Shown piece after piece: positions 6,474 through 13,873 of a stretch of DNA of 15,832 bases (positions are counted from its first letter, which is position 1; the number at the start of each line of letters is the position of its first letter). The stretch is from an uncultured Collinsella sp. (lineage in GTDB: Bacteria > Actinomycetota > Coriobacteriia > Coriobacteriales > Coriobacteriaceae). Location of the stretch: positions 1 through 15,832 of the forward strand of contig CABVBR010000033.1 in the NCBI GenBank assembly GCA_902496645.1. Direction: 5' to 3'. Under the pieces are notes generated by a model. The model saw only the letters and a program-made list of their open reading frames with translations. It was not told the origin of the DNA and did not search any database. The translations under genes and the position numbers were made by a program.

Positions 6474-7397
6474 ATGGCAAACGTTCTTGTCTTTGGTCAC
6501 CAGAACCCCGATAACGACGCCATTATGAGCGCCGTCGTCCTGTCCCAGCTACTCAACCAGGTTGAGTATGCCGGCAACACCTACGAGGCCTGCGCCCTTG
6601 GTCAGCTTCCGGCCGAGTCCGCCAAGCTGCTCGCCGACGCCGGCATCGCCGAGCCCCGCGTGATCGAGTCCGTCGAGGCCGGTCAGCTCGTCGTCCTCAC
6701 CGACCACAACGAGTCTGCCCAGTCCGTCGCCGGCCTTAAGGACGCCACGGTCTTTGGCGTTGTCGATCATCACCGCATCGGCGACTTCGAGACCGCCGGC
6801 CCGCTGCACTACATCTGCCTGCCCTGGGGCTCCAGCTGCACCATCGTCACCAAGCTCGCCGGCGTGCTCGGCGTTGAGCTTTCCGACGTCCAGGCCAAGC
6901 TGCTGCTCTCGGCCATGATGACCGACACGCTCATGCTCAAGAGCCCCACCACCACCGATGTCGACCGCGCCGTTGCCGCCAAGCTCGGCGAGCAGGTGGG
7001 CGTCGACCCGGTCAAGTTTGGCATGGAGGTCTTCCTCACCCGTCCGTCCGGCTCCTTCACCGCAGCCGAGATGGTCGGCAACGACATCAAGATGTTCGAG
7101 CCCGCTGGCAAGAAGCTGCTCATCGGCCAGTACGAGACCGTCGACAAGAGCCGCGCACTCGGCATGATCGACGAGATCCGCGAGGCCATGCGCGCCTACG
7201 CCGCCGAGAAGGGTGCCGACGGCATCGTCCTGTGCATCACCGACATCATGGAGGAGGGCTCGCAGGTCCTGCTCGAGGGCGAGACCGAGGCCGCTCAGAA
7301 GGGCCTGGGCATTGCCGACGAGCACGACGGCGTCTGGATGCCGGGCGTCCTCTCCCGTAAGAAGCAGGTCGCTGCCCCCATCATGGCCGCCTGCTAG
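6474..7397 (+). CDS. ppaC: Family II manganese-dependent inorganic pyrophosphatase
   Basis: Hydrolyses pyrophosphate to phosphate in the cytoplasm, pulling biosynthetic reactions forward. At 307 residues it has the standard family II length and a DHH-type N-terminal domain. The metal ligands are visible: His9, Asp13 and Asp15 in FGHQNPDND, Asp77 in LTDHN, the DHH motif Asp98-His99-His100, and Asp151 in MTDT. The C-terminal substrate-binding motif SRKKQ has Arg295 and Lys296, the same numbering as the Bacillus subtilis enzyme. GGAGG lies 6 bases before the ATG. It is a single gene with its own terminator. No CBS regulatory domain is present, unlike the longer clostridial forms. Confidence 0.96.
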   Translation: MANVLVFGHQNPDNDAIMSAVVLSQLLNQVEYAGNTYEACALGQLPAESAKLLADAGIAEPRVIESVEAGQLVVLTDHNESAQSVAGLKDATVFGVVDHHRIGDFETAGPLHYICLPWGSSCTIVTKLAGVLGVELSDVQAKLLLSAMMTDTLMLKSPTTTDVDRAVAAKLGEQVGVDPVKFGMEVFLTRPSGSFTAAEMVGNDIKMFEPAGKKLLIGQYETVDKSRALGMIDEIREAMRAYAAEKGADGIVLCITDIMEEGSQVLLEGETEAAQKGLGIADEHDGVWMPGVLSRKKQVAAPIMAAC

Positions 7398-7416
7398 GTT
7401 TAGTTGACCGAACGCC

Positions 7417-7456
7417 ACGACCGGATCGCGGACGCCCCGCGCTCCGGTCGTTTTTT
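7417..7456 (+). terminator. Intrinsic terminator of ppaC
   Basis: ACGACCGGA (7417-7425) pairs with TCCGGTCGT (7443-7451), with further GC pairing in the loop, followed by six Ts. It starts 20 bases after the ppaC stop. Confidence 0.92.
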
Positions 7457-7664
7457 GTGCACGGCGCCGCGTCGTCTCTTGGGCAGGCGCGCCCGTGCCG
7501 TTGAGCAAATAATGTTCAACCTGTGGTTCCGCTTTTCGGCCACGCCTGCGTGCTTGTCGTGCAGGGTAGGCTAGATGCAAGCGTAATACGTTAGAGCGCG
7601 GCGCCGCCACTTGGGCGGGCCGTGCTTTTTTAAGACGGGAGCCATCCCGTGAAAGGAGCCGCCC
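7457..7664 (+). other. nhaA upstream region with several dyads
   Basis: The 208 bases before nhaA contain no gene. They hold an imperfect hairpin, GCACGG-CGCC (7459-7468) with GGCG-CCGTGC (7486-7498). A near-palindrome TTGAGCAAATAATGTTCAA (7501-7519) could be an operator. GC-rich repeats (about 7598-7623) are followed by a run of six Ts, and a small hairpin ACGGGA-GCCA-TCCCGT (7635-7650) lies directly before the ribosome site AAAGGAG (7652-7658). The start codon of nhaA could thus be controlled by RNA folding, but no known riboswitch was recognised. No clear promoter was found. Confidence 0.35.
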
Positions 7665-9023
7665 ATGGCAGCACCCGAGCAGCTGTTCAACGTTCGTGAG
7701 CGCAAGCGTTTTGAGCGCCACGACATTTGGGAGCGCATCGCCGAGAACGGCACGATTTCCGCCGCGGTTATGGTGATCGCCGCCATCGCCGCCGTCATCT
7801 GCGCCAATACCGATGCCTACGAGGCCATCCATCACTTTTTGGAGACCCCGCTGTATGTGGGTCTGGGCAACCTTACGGCTGGTCTCACCGTTGAGCTTTT
7901 CGTCAACGACTTCCTCATGGCGATTTTCTTTTTGTTGGTGGGCATTGAGCTTAAGTACGAGATGACGGTCGGCGAGCTCAAGAATCCGCGTCAGGCCATG
8001 CTTCCCATGTTGGCGGCGGTGGGCGGCGTCGTCGTTCCCGCCTGCATCTACCTGATCTTTAACCATGCCGGCGCCCGCAACGGTTGGGCCATCCCCATGG
8101 CAACCGATATTGCCTTTGCGCTGGGCGTGCTGTCGCTTTTGGGCAACCGCGTTCCCAACGGCGTGCGCGTGTTCTTCTCGACGCTCGCTATCGCCGACGA
8201 CCTGATCTCCATCGCCGCCATCGCCATCTTCTACGGTCAGAGCCCCAATCCGTTTTGGTTGGGCGCCGCCGCGCTTGTGACCTGCGCGCTCGTGTGGCTC
8301 AACAAGACGCAGCATTACCGCCTTGCCCCGTATTCGGTACTGGGGCTGCTGTTGTGGTTCTGCATGTTCAAGAGCGGCGTACATGCCACGCTTGCTGGCG
8401 TCATCCTGGCCTTCACCATTCCGGCCAAGTGCGGCGTCAAGCTCGATAGTCTCACCGATTGGCTGGGCGAGTGCCTGCCGCTGCTCGATGACCGCTACGA
8501 CGACGAGGCACACATCCTGGGCCAGCATGACTTTACCGTCTCGACTACCAAGGTCGAGCGCGTCATGCACCGCGTGACCCCGCCGCTTATCCGCATGGAG
8601 CGTCTGATCTCCACGCCGGTCAACTTTGTGATCCTGCCGATCTTTGCGTTCGTAAACGCTCAGGTTCGCTTAGTGGGCGTGGACATGAGCACGCTGCTCA
8701 CCGATCCGGTGACGCTCGGCGTGTACTTTGGCATGCTGCTGGGCAAGCCGATCGGCATCTTTGGTATGACGTTTGCCCTGGTTAAGCTTAAGGCCTGCGA
8801 GCTGCCGCACAATGTCAACTGGCACATGATTGCCGGCGTGGGCATTCTGGGCGGTATCGGCTTTACCATGTCGATTCTCATCAGCGGCCTTGCCTTCCCG
8901 ACGGCCCAGTTTGAGGTTCTTGCAGCCAAGGCCGCTATTCTCGCCGGTTCGGTCACCGCAGCCGTGCTCGGCATGATCTACATGAGCGTGGTCTGCAAGC
9001 ATCCCGCGCCCAAGGACGAGTAG
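7665..9023 (+). CDS. nhaA: Na+/H+ antiporter NhaA
   Basis: A 452-residue inner-membrane antiporter that expels sodium in exchange for protons, for pH and salt homeostasis. Family marks are VGIELKYE, the ATDIAFALGVLSLLG segment, and ADDLISIAAIAIFYG with the ion-binding pair Asp178-Asp179 (equal to Asp163-Asp164 of E. coli). The C-terminal half has GKPIGIFGMTF and GGIGFTMSILISGLAF. It is longer than the 388-residue E. coli protein because of an extra N-terminal stretch of about 25 residues and a charged loop (about residues 258-305, with LLDDRYDDEAHILG). Such a loop is common in actinobacterial members. AAAGGAG lies 6 bases before the ATG. It forms a single-gene unit that converges on the next gene across a shared terminator. 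Confidence 0.96.
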   Translation: MAAPEQLFNVRERKRFERHDIWERIAENGTISAAVMVIAAIAAVICANTDAYEAIHHFLETPLYVGLGNLTAGLTVELFVNDFLMAIFFLLVGIELKYEMTVGELKNPRQAMLPMLAAVGGVVVPACIYLIFNHAGARNGWAIPMATDIAFALGVLSLLGNRVPNGVRVFFSTLAIADDLISIAAIAIFYGQSPNPFWLGAAALVTCALVWLNKTQHYRLAPYSVLGLLLWFCMFKSGVHATLAGVILAFTIPAKCGVKLDSLTDWLGECLPLLDDRYDDEAHILGQHDFTVSTTKVERVMHRVTPPLIRMERLISTPVNFVILPIFAFVNAQVRLVGVDMSTLLTDPVTLGVYFGMLLGKPIGIFGMTFALVKLKACELPHNVNWHMIAGVGILGGIGFTMSILISGLAFPTAQFEVLAAKAAILAGSVTAAVLGMIYMSVVCKHPAPKDE

Positions 9024-9040
9024 GGGCACATATAAGTTTG

Positions 9041-9078
9041 AAAACGCCGCCTGTGAATACCATCACAGGCGGCGTTTT
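9041..9078. terminator. Bidirectional intrinsic terminator
   Basis: AAAACGCCGCCTGTGA (9041-9056) pairs perfectly over 16 bases with 9063-9078 around a 6-base loop. Ts follow the stem on one strand and on the complementary strand, so it can end nhaA from the left and the small convergent gene from the right. Confidence 0.95.
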
Positions 9079-9109
9079 AGTCATTGGGGACGTTCTTAAA
9101 CGACTAGGG

Positions 9110-9364
9110 CTATTCCACGGTGCCGTAGACGGCGCCCCAGCCGTGGGCGGCCAAGGCGGAGTTGAGCTGGTCGCAAAGTGACTGGCGGTCGTAGTAGCCG
9201 GGCGGCAAAAGGTTCACGATCTCCATGAGGTCGGGCGCCAGGTCCAAGATTTCGGCCTGTACGATCAGATCCAGGCGGTCGATGGCGTGGCGGTCGTAAA
9301 ACAGTCCGTCGACCAGGCGCTGCAAGTCGCCGAATTCCTCGGCCTGAAACGATCCGTACTCCAT
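9110..9364 (-). CDS. Small conserved-looking hypothetical protein
   Basis: An 84-residue acidic protein with no recognised domain, signal peptide or membrane segment. It starts MEYGSFQAEEFGDLQRLVDG, has a Leu/Asp-rich helical middle (DRLDLIVQAEILDLAPDLME) and ends in a motif that looks conserved: NLLPPGYYDRQSLCDQLNSA, then AAHGWG. The start at 9364 is supported by AAGGAGG ending 4 bases upstream; an in-frame ATG at 9394 lacks such a site. It converges on nhaA with a bidirectional terminator between, and is divergent from the aminotransferase gene, 150 bases away. The good ribosome site, the terminator and the codon bias argue that it is real. No function is proposed. Confidence 0.75.
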   Translation of the reverse strand: MEYGSFQAEEFGDLQRLVDGLFYDRHAIDRLDLIVQAEILDLAPDLMEIVNLLPPGYYDRQSLCDQLNSALAAHGWGAVYGTVE

Positions 9365-9466
9365 AGTGCCTCCTTGGGCGCCCCACGCCGGCATGCGCGG
9401 CGATTCGTAATTGATTGCGATGAACTTAATCTATCACGGCTTCATAACGTTGCGACGATGGCGGTC

Positions 9467-9472
9467 TATACT
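9467..9472 (+). promoter_or_regulatory. Probable -10 box of the aminotransferase gene
   Basis: TATACT, a near-consensus -10, 43 bases before the start codon. No good -35 box is found at 16-18 bases upstream (the sequence there reads CATAACGT), so an activator or another sigma factor may be needed. AAAGG (9501-9505) is the likely ribosome site. Confidence 0.45.
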
Positions 9473-9514
9473 TAGACGAACTGCAACGTACCGCTTCGCG
9501 AAAGGTCGCACCCC

Positions 9515-10819
9515 ATGCAGACGATCTACCAGAAGATGGAAACCACCGAACTCGATGCCGCCATCGAGGCGCTCAAAGCCGAGGTCGCCGAGGTCAAGGC
9601 CAAGGGCCTGGCGCTCGACATGGCCCGCGGCAAGCCGTCGCCCTCCCAGGTTGACATCTCTCGACCCATGCTCGATATCCTCAATGCCGATGCCGATCTG
9701 CATGACGGCAACGTCGACTGCTCCAACTACGGCTGCTTTGAGGGCATTCCCTCGGCACGCAAGCTAGCGGGGGAGTTCCTGGGCTGCCCCGCCGAGCAGA
9801 CGCTCGTACTGGGCTCATCGAGCCTTTTGATTGAGCATGACATCGCCGGCATGTTCTGGCGCTGTGGCTCGTGCGGCAGCGAGCCCTGGGACGCCTACGA
9901 GGCCGCGCACGACGGCAAGAAGGTCAAGTTCCTGTGCCCCGTTCCCGGCTACGATCGCCACTTTGGCATCACCGCCGACTTGGGCATCGAGAACGTCCCC
10001 GTCGCGATGACCGACAACGGCCCCGACATGGACGAGGTTGAGCGCCTGGTTGCCGCCGACGATTCCATCAAGGGCATCTGGTGCGTGCCCAAGTATTCCA
10101 ACCCCACGGGCATCACCTTTAGCGAGGACACTGTGCGCCGCCTGGTCGAGATGCCCACGGCCGCGCCCGATTTCCGCATCTTCTGGGACAACGCCTACTG
10201 CGTGCACGATCTGTACGACGAGACCGACGAGCTCGCAAATATCTTTGACCTCGCTCGCGCGGCGGGCACCGAGGATCGCGTGGTTGCCTTTGCCTCGACG
10301 TCCAAGATCACCTTCCCGGGCGCCGGCATCGGCTTTATTGGTGCGAGCCCCGCGGTTATCGCCGAGTTCTCCAAGCGCCTGAAGGCCGGCCTCATCAGCG
10401 CCGACAAGCTCAACCAGCTGCGTCACGTGCGTTTCCTTCCCACCATCGAGGCGGTCAAGGAGCACATGAAAAAGCATGCCGAGTTCCTGCGCCCGCGCTT
10501 TGAGGCCGTTGAGCGTAAACTCACCGAGGGCTTGGGCAACACAGGTTGCGCCACTTGGACTCATCCCCATGGCGGCTACTTTGTGAGTTTCGATGGCCCC
10601 GAGGGCTCGGCCCAGAAGGTCGCCGCGCTTTGTGCCGACCTGGGCGTCAAGCTCACGCCGGCTGGTGCCACCTGGCCTTATGGCAAGGATCCGCGCGACA
10701 CCAACATCCGCATCGCGCCGAGCTATCCCACGGTCGAGGACCTGGAGGCTGCGCTCGATGTGCTGGTGCTGGCTGTCAAGCTCGTCGCTGCCGAGCTTGC
10801 GCGTACCGAGCGCGCCTAA
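9515..10819 (+). CDS. Aspartate aminotransferase, subgroup 1c (MocR-type aminotransferase fold)
   Basis: A 434-residue PLP enzyme that would transfer the amino group between aspartate and 2-oxoglutarate. It follows the pattern of the Corynebacterium glutamicum AspT group closely: LALDMARGKPS near the N-terminus, CPVPGYDRHF, GIWCVPKYSNPTGITF, PDFRIFWDNAYCVHDL, and STSKITFPGAGIGF with the PLP lysine at Lys264. The C-terminal substrate region has HPHGGYFVSF and NIRIAPSYP. Length is typical. No regulatory winged-helix domain is fused, so it is an enzyme rather than a MocR regulator. It has its own promoter region. No strong terminator separates it from the STAS gene 66 bases downstream, so some read-through is possible. 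Confidence 0.93.
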   Translation: MQTIYQKMETTELDAAIEALKAEVAEVKAKGLALDMARGKPSPSQVDISRPMLDILNADADLHDGNVDCSNYGCFEGIPSARKLAGEFLGCPAEQTLVLGSSSLLIEHDIAGMFWRCGSCGSEPWDAYEAAHDGKKVKFLCPVPGYDRHFGITADLGIENVPVAMTDNGPDMDEVERLVAADDSIKGIWCVPKYSNPTGITFSEDTVRRLVEMPTAAPDFRIFWDNAYCVHDLYDETDELANIFDLARAAGTEDRVVAFASTSKITFPGAGIGFIGASPAVIAEFSKRLKAGLISADKLNQLRHVRFLPTIEAVKEHMKKHAEFLRPRFEAVERKLTEGLGNTGCATWTHPHGGYFVSFDGPEGSAQKVAALCADLGVKLTPAGATWPYGKDPRDTNIRIAPSYPTVEDLEAALDVLVLAVKLVAAELARTERA

Positions 10820-10848
10820 CGCGTAGGGCCCCGCAAGTCCGCGCCTAG

Positions 10849-10854
10849 TACTAT
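10849..10854 (+). promoter_or_regulatory. Possible -10 box of the STAS gene
   Basis: TACTAT, 31 bases before the STAS start codon, with no recognisable -35. The following ribosome site AAAGGAG lies in the loop of a small dyad, ATACG (10866-10870) with CGTAT (10879-10883). Confidence 0.3.
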
Positions 10855-10885
10855 CCGCACTTTCGATACGTAAAGGAGCGTATAC

Positions 10886-11200
10886 ATGGATTTGGGTATT
10901 TCCACCAACCCCACGCCAGAGCTCTACACCATTAAGGTGACCGGTGAGATCGATATCTCTAACGCCGATAGCCTGCGCAATGCCATCGACCTGGCGCTCG
11001 AGCAGCCCACTGAGGCCGTTGAGCTCGATTTTGCCCAGGTGAGCTACATCGATTCGACGGGCATTGGCGTGCTTGTGGGCGCCGCACACCACGCAGCTGA
11101 TCATGGTAAGCGTTTTAGCTGCGTCAACGTGCAGCCCCCGGTGATGCGCGTGGTTCAGCTGTTGGGCGTCGACCAGGAGATTTCGATCACCGCTGCATAA
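10886..11200 (+). CDS. STAS-domain anti-sigma factor antagonist
   Basis: A 104-residue single-domain protein of the SpoIIAA/RsbV type. In relatives it binds and frees a sigma factor from an anti-sigma kinase and is switched off by serine phosphorylation. The fold shows as YTIKVTGEIDISNADSLRNA, then VELDFAQVSYIDSTGIGVLV. Ser57 in DSTG aligns with the phosphorylated serine of SpoIIAA (Ser58). AAAGGAG lies 7 bases before the ATG. No anti-sigma kinase, sigma factor or PP2C phosphatase gene is adjacent, so its partner must be elsewhere. It could instead serve a non-sigma target. Family assignment is firm; the target is unknown. Confidence 0.92.
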   Translation: MDLGISTNPTPELYTIKVTGEIDISNADSLRNAIDLALEQPTEAVELDFAQVSYIDSTGIGVLVGAAHHAADHGKRFSCVNVQPPVMRVVQLLGVDQEISITAA

Positions 11201-11246
11201 TCTTTGCCCCCAAAAGGGCGTGCCGTTTGGCATATGTTTGTGATGC

Positions 11247-11278
11247 GCTCGGACGTTTTGGCGTCCGGGCGCTATACT
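11247..11278 (+). promoter_or_regulatory. Hairpin and -10 box upstream of the tat genes
   Basis: GCTCGGACG (11247-11255) pairs over 9 bases, one of them G-U, with 11262-11270 around TTTTGG. The consensus -10 TATACT (11273-11278) follows 2 bases later. The dyad covers where a -35 would lie, so it may be an operator or a weak terminator for the STAS gene. The start codon of the tat gene lies 75 bases downstream. Confidence 0.45.
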
Positions 11279-11353
11279 TGACCGAATGAATAGACGAGTT
11301 CCGGCCGAATGGCGCGGTGCGGGCTCGACTCACATCGAGCCTTGGAGGTATGT

Positions 11354-11926
11354 GTGTTTGGTATTGGAGAGGGTGAGCTCGCGATCATCGTGGTCTTCGG
11401 CTTTTTGCTGTTTGGCCCGGATAAGCTCCCGCAGATGGGCCGCACGATCGGCCGTGCTATCCGTCAGTTCCGCGAGACGCAGGAAAAGATGACGGCCGTT
11501 GTTCAGTCCGAGATTATCGATCCGGTGAGCGAGGCCGCGTCGGCCCCGGTCAAGCCCAAGAAGACTGCTGCGACCGGCGACGATTCCGATGCGGACGAGG
11601 ATGCCGCCGAGACGGCAGCGCCCGCCAAGAAGGAGACCTTTGCCGAGCGTCGCGCCCGTCTTGCTGCCGAGAAGGCCGCAAGCGAGGGTGCTGCTGAGGG
11701 CGAAGGCGCTGTTGATGAGGCCGAGGGTACAGAGCCTGCTGCTGCCGTCGAGCCCGAGCCTGCTGCAGAGCCCAAGCCCGAGCCGGCAGAGCCCACGACG
11801 GCTGACCTCTACGCCCGTCGTCCCCGCAAGCGCAAGGCCGTCGTCGACCAGCTCGCTCGCGAGCTCGAGGTCGAGGACGATGCCGAGGCTGCTGCCGCCG
11901 ACGCCCCGAAGGGAGGCGATGAGTAA
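11354..11926 (+). CDS. tatA: Twin-arginine translocase subunit, TatA/TatB family with long charged tail
   Basis: A 190-residue membrane subunit that, with TatC, exports folded proteins carrying a twin-arginine signal. Read from GTG 11354 it begins MFGIGEGELAIIVVFGFLLF, one membrane helix, then the GPDKLP hinge and the amphipathic helix TIGRAIRQFRETQEKM. Glu8 and the GPxKLP hinge lean towards TatB. The start is decided by GGAGG (11344-11348), 5 bases from GTG; the in-frame ATG at 11309 would add 15 residues in front of the membrane helix, which is unlike the family. Residues about 60-190 form a low-complexity Ala/Glu/Pro/Lys tail with a basic patch RRPRKRK near the end. Its stop overlaps the tatC start by one base (TAATG). 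Confidence 0.92.
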   Translation: MFGIGEGELAIIVVFGFLLFGPDKLPQMGRTIGRAIRQFRETQEKMTAVVQSEIIDPVSEAASAPVKPKKTAATGDDSDADEDAAETAAPAKKETFAERRARLAAEKAASEGAAEGEGAVDEAEGTEPAAAVEPEPAAEPKPEPAEPTTADLYARRPRKRKAVVDQLARELEVEDDAEAAAADAPKGGDE

Positions 11927-12717
11927 TGCCGATCGGACCTGCGCGCATGCCGCTCTTCGATCACCTGGGAGAACTCCGTCGCCGCCTGACCATCGTGGTC
12001 GTTTCGGTGTTTGCCGCCGCCATCGTGCTGTACTTTGCCACGCCCGTGGTGCTCGATATTCTTGAGGACCCCATCCGCTCCTTTGTGCCGGACGGTAAGT
12101 TTTACATCACCACCACGCTCGGCGGCTTTGGCCTGCGCTTCTCGCTTGCCATCAAGATGGCCGTGGTCATGTGCACGCCCATGATCATCTGGCAGATTCT
12201 GGCATTTTTCCTGCCGGCACTGCGCCCCAACGAGCGCAAGTGGGTTGTGCCCACGGTGCTCGCCTCGACGGTGCTGTTCTTCCTGGGTGCCATCTTCTGC
12301 TACTTCATCATCATCCCGGCGGGCTTTGAGTGGCTCATCGGCGAGACCTCGGCTGTCGCTACGGCGTTGCCCGATCTGGAGAACTACGTCAACATGGAGC
12401 TGCTCTTTATGATCGGCTTTGGTGTGGCGTTTGAGCTGCCGCTCATCATCTTCTACCTGTCCGTTTTCCACATCGTGTCCTATGCGGCCTTCCGCAGCGC
12501 CTGGCGCTACGTGTACGTAGGCCTGCTCGTGGGTTCGGCTGTGATTACGCCCGACGGCTCGCCCGTTACGCTGGGTCTCATGTATGGCGCCCTGCTCTCG
12601 CTCTACGAGATTTCGCTCGCCATCGCTCGCGTGGTCATCACCGCGCGCGAGGGCAAGGAGGGCCTGTTCGTGAGCCGTCTGGACCTGTTCTCGGACGACG
12701 AGGACGACGAGGAGTAA
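11926..12717 (+). CDS. tatC: Sec-independent protein translocase TatC
   Basis: A 263-residue polytopic membrane protein, the receptor for twin-arginine signal peptides. The N-terminal cytoplasmic motif is PLFDHLGELRRRL with Glu16. Six membrane segments follow, and the first cytoplasmic loop has FFLPALRPNERK with Glu103, the residue number of the signal-peptide-binding glutamate of E. coli TatC. The fifth-sixth helix region has VGSAVITPDGSP. It ends in an acidic tail, DLFSDDEDDEE. GGGAGG (11911-11916) lies 9 bases before the ATG. It is translationally coupled to the upstream TatA/B gene and has only 6 bases to hypA, so all three are one operon. Confidence 0.96.
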   Translation: MPIGPARMPLFDHLGELRRRLTIVVVSVFAAAIVLYFATPVVLDILEDPIRSFVPDGKFYITTTLGGFGLRFSLAIKMAVVMCTPMIIWQILAFFLPALRPNERKWVVPTVLASTVLFFLGAIFCYFIIIPAGFEWLIGETSAVATALPDLENYVNMELLFMIGFGVAFELPLIIFYLSVFHIVSYAAFRSAWRYVYVGLLVGSAVITPDGSPVTLGLMYGALLSLYEISLAIARVVITAREGKEGLFVSRLDLFSDDEDDEE

Positions 12718-12723
12718 ATCGGT

Positions 12724-13080
12724 ATGCACGAGGTTGGCATTGTCAACGGCATACTCGATACAGTGATTCGCGCGGCGCGTGGGGCGGGGGCCTCGCGCGC
12801 CGTTTTGGTAACGCTTCGTATCGGGGATATGACCGAGGTCGTGCGCGAGGCACTCGACTTTGCGTGGGAGACGTTTCGCGATGAGGACCCGCTCACGCGC
12901 GGCTGCGAGCTTGCCGTGGAGGAGGTCCATCCACAAAGCGAGTGCCTGGACTGCGGCGAGGTCTTTGAGCACGACCGTTTCCATTGTCGCTGCCCCCAGT
13001 GTGGCGGCGCCAACGTGCGCCTGCTGCACGGCCGCGAGCTCGATATCGCAAGTATCGAAATCGAAACCCCCGACGATTAG
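12724..13080 (+). CDS. hypA: Hydrogenase maturation nickel metallochaperone HypA
   Basis: A 118-residue protein that carries nickel to [NiFe] hydrogenase large subunits, working with HypB. It begins MHEVGI; His2 is the nickel ligand of the family. The structural zinc site is Cys74-x-x-Cys77 (ECLDC) and Cys90-x-x-Cys93 (CPQC). The C-terminal strand ELDIASIEIE is also typical. GGAG (12711-12714), inside the end of tatC, lies 9 bases before the ATG, and the gene starts 6 bases after the tatC stop. Urease nickel insertion is a known second role of HypA in some bacteria, but no urease gene is nearby. Confidence 0.95.
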   Translation: MHEVGIVNGILDTVIRAARGAGASRAVLVTLRIGDMTEVVREALDFAWETFRDEDPLTRGCELAVEEVHPQSECLDCGEVFEHDRFHCRCPQCGGANVRLLHGRELDIASIEIETPDD

Positions 13081-13135
13081 CCCGCTAGCCATCTAATGAT
13101 GGGGTATAAAGGGGCCAAAGTAAGGAGCGCTAAGT

Positions 13136-13819
13136 ATGGCCGAGAAAACGATTGATATCGCGTCGCCGATCCTGTCGCGCAACGAGCGCCTGGCAGATCA
13201 GCTGCGTCAGCGATTTAATGAGGCAGGCACCTTCGTGATCAATGTGCTGTCGAGCCCCGGCTCGGGTAAGACCACCACGATTCTGGGCACCAACGAGCGC
13301 CTGCGTGACAAGGCCGGCCTACGCTGTGCCGTCATCGAGGGCGATATCGCCTCGGATGTCGACGCCATCACCATGAAGGAAGCCGGCATGCCCGCCATCC
13401 AGATCAACACGGGCGGTCTGTGCCACCTCGAGGGCAACATGATCATGGAGGCTGTCGATGCCTTCGACCAGGCTGTGGGTCTGGAGAACATCGACGTCAT
13501 CTTTATCGAAAACGTGGGTAACCTGGTCTGCCCGGTCGACTTTGACCTGGGCGAGAACCTGTCCATCATGATTCTCTCGGTGCCCGAGGGCGACGACAAG
13601 CCCATCAAGTATCCGGGCATCTTCCAGCACGCCGGCGCGCAGCTGCTCAACAAGGTCGACGTGGCCCCGGCTTTCGATTTTGACATGGATAGGTATACTA
13701 AGACACTCGATGACCTCAATCCGCAGGCGCCGCGGTTTGCCGTGAGCGCGCGCAAGGGCGAGGGCATGGATGCCTGGTGCGATTGGCTCATCGGGCAGAT
13801 TGAGCAAGCAAGGGCGTAA
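13136..13819 (+). CDS. hypB: Hydrogenase/urease nickel incorporation GTPase HypB
   Basis: A 227-residue SIMIBI-class GTPase that drives nickel delivery with HypA. The P-loop is SSPGSGKTT (Lys45). The switch region holds EGDIASDVDA, and the metal site at the dimer interface has Cys96-His97 in NTGGLCHLEG and Cys132 in ENVGNLVCP. These keep the spacing of Cys106-His107 and Cys142 in Helicobacter pylori HypB. The base-recognition motif is NKVD. It lacks the N-terminal CxxCGC nickel site and any histidine-rich store seen in some HypB proteins. AAGGAG lies 9 bases before the ATG. A 55-base gap from hypA carries a small dyad CCATC-TAAT-GATGG (13089-13102), probably not a terminator. Confidence 0.95.
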   Translation: MAEKTIDIASPILSRNERLADQLRQRFNEAGTFVINVLSSPGSGKTTTILGTNERLRDKAGLRCAVIEGDIASDVDAITMKEAGMPAIQINTGGLCHLEGNMIMEAVDAFDQAVGLENIDVIFIENVGNLVCPVDFDLGENLSIMILSVPEGDDKPIKYPGIFQHAGAQLLNKVDVAPAFDFDMDRYTKTLDDLNPQAPRFAVSARKGEGMDAWCDWLIGQIEQARA

Positions 13820-13873
13820 GTCGGCCGCCATACGGGCGGGCGTAGCCGCAGAGATACGAGATAGGAGCCTCTT

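Noticed and set aside
6549..8570. 673-residue open frame on the minus strand, antisense to ppaC and nhaA
   Set aside because: It runs opposite two clear genes and crosses their terminator. Its composition is the Gly/His/Val-rich pattern expected from the complement of GC-rich codons, and no domain is recognisable.
9365..9394. Upstream ATG (9394) for the small minus-strand protein
   Set aside because: The AAGGAGG site lies between the two ATGs and serves the downstream one.
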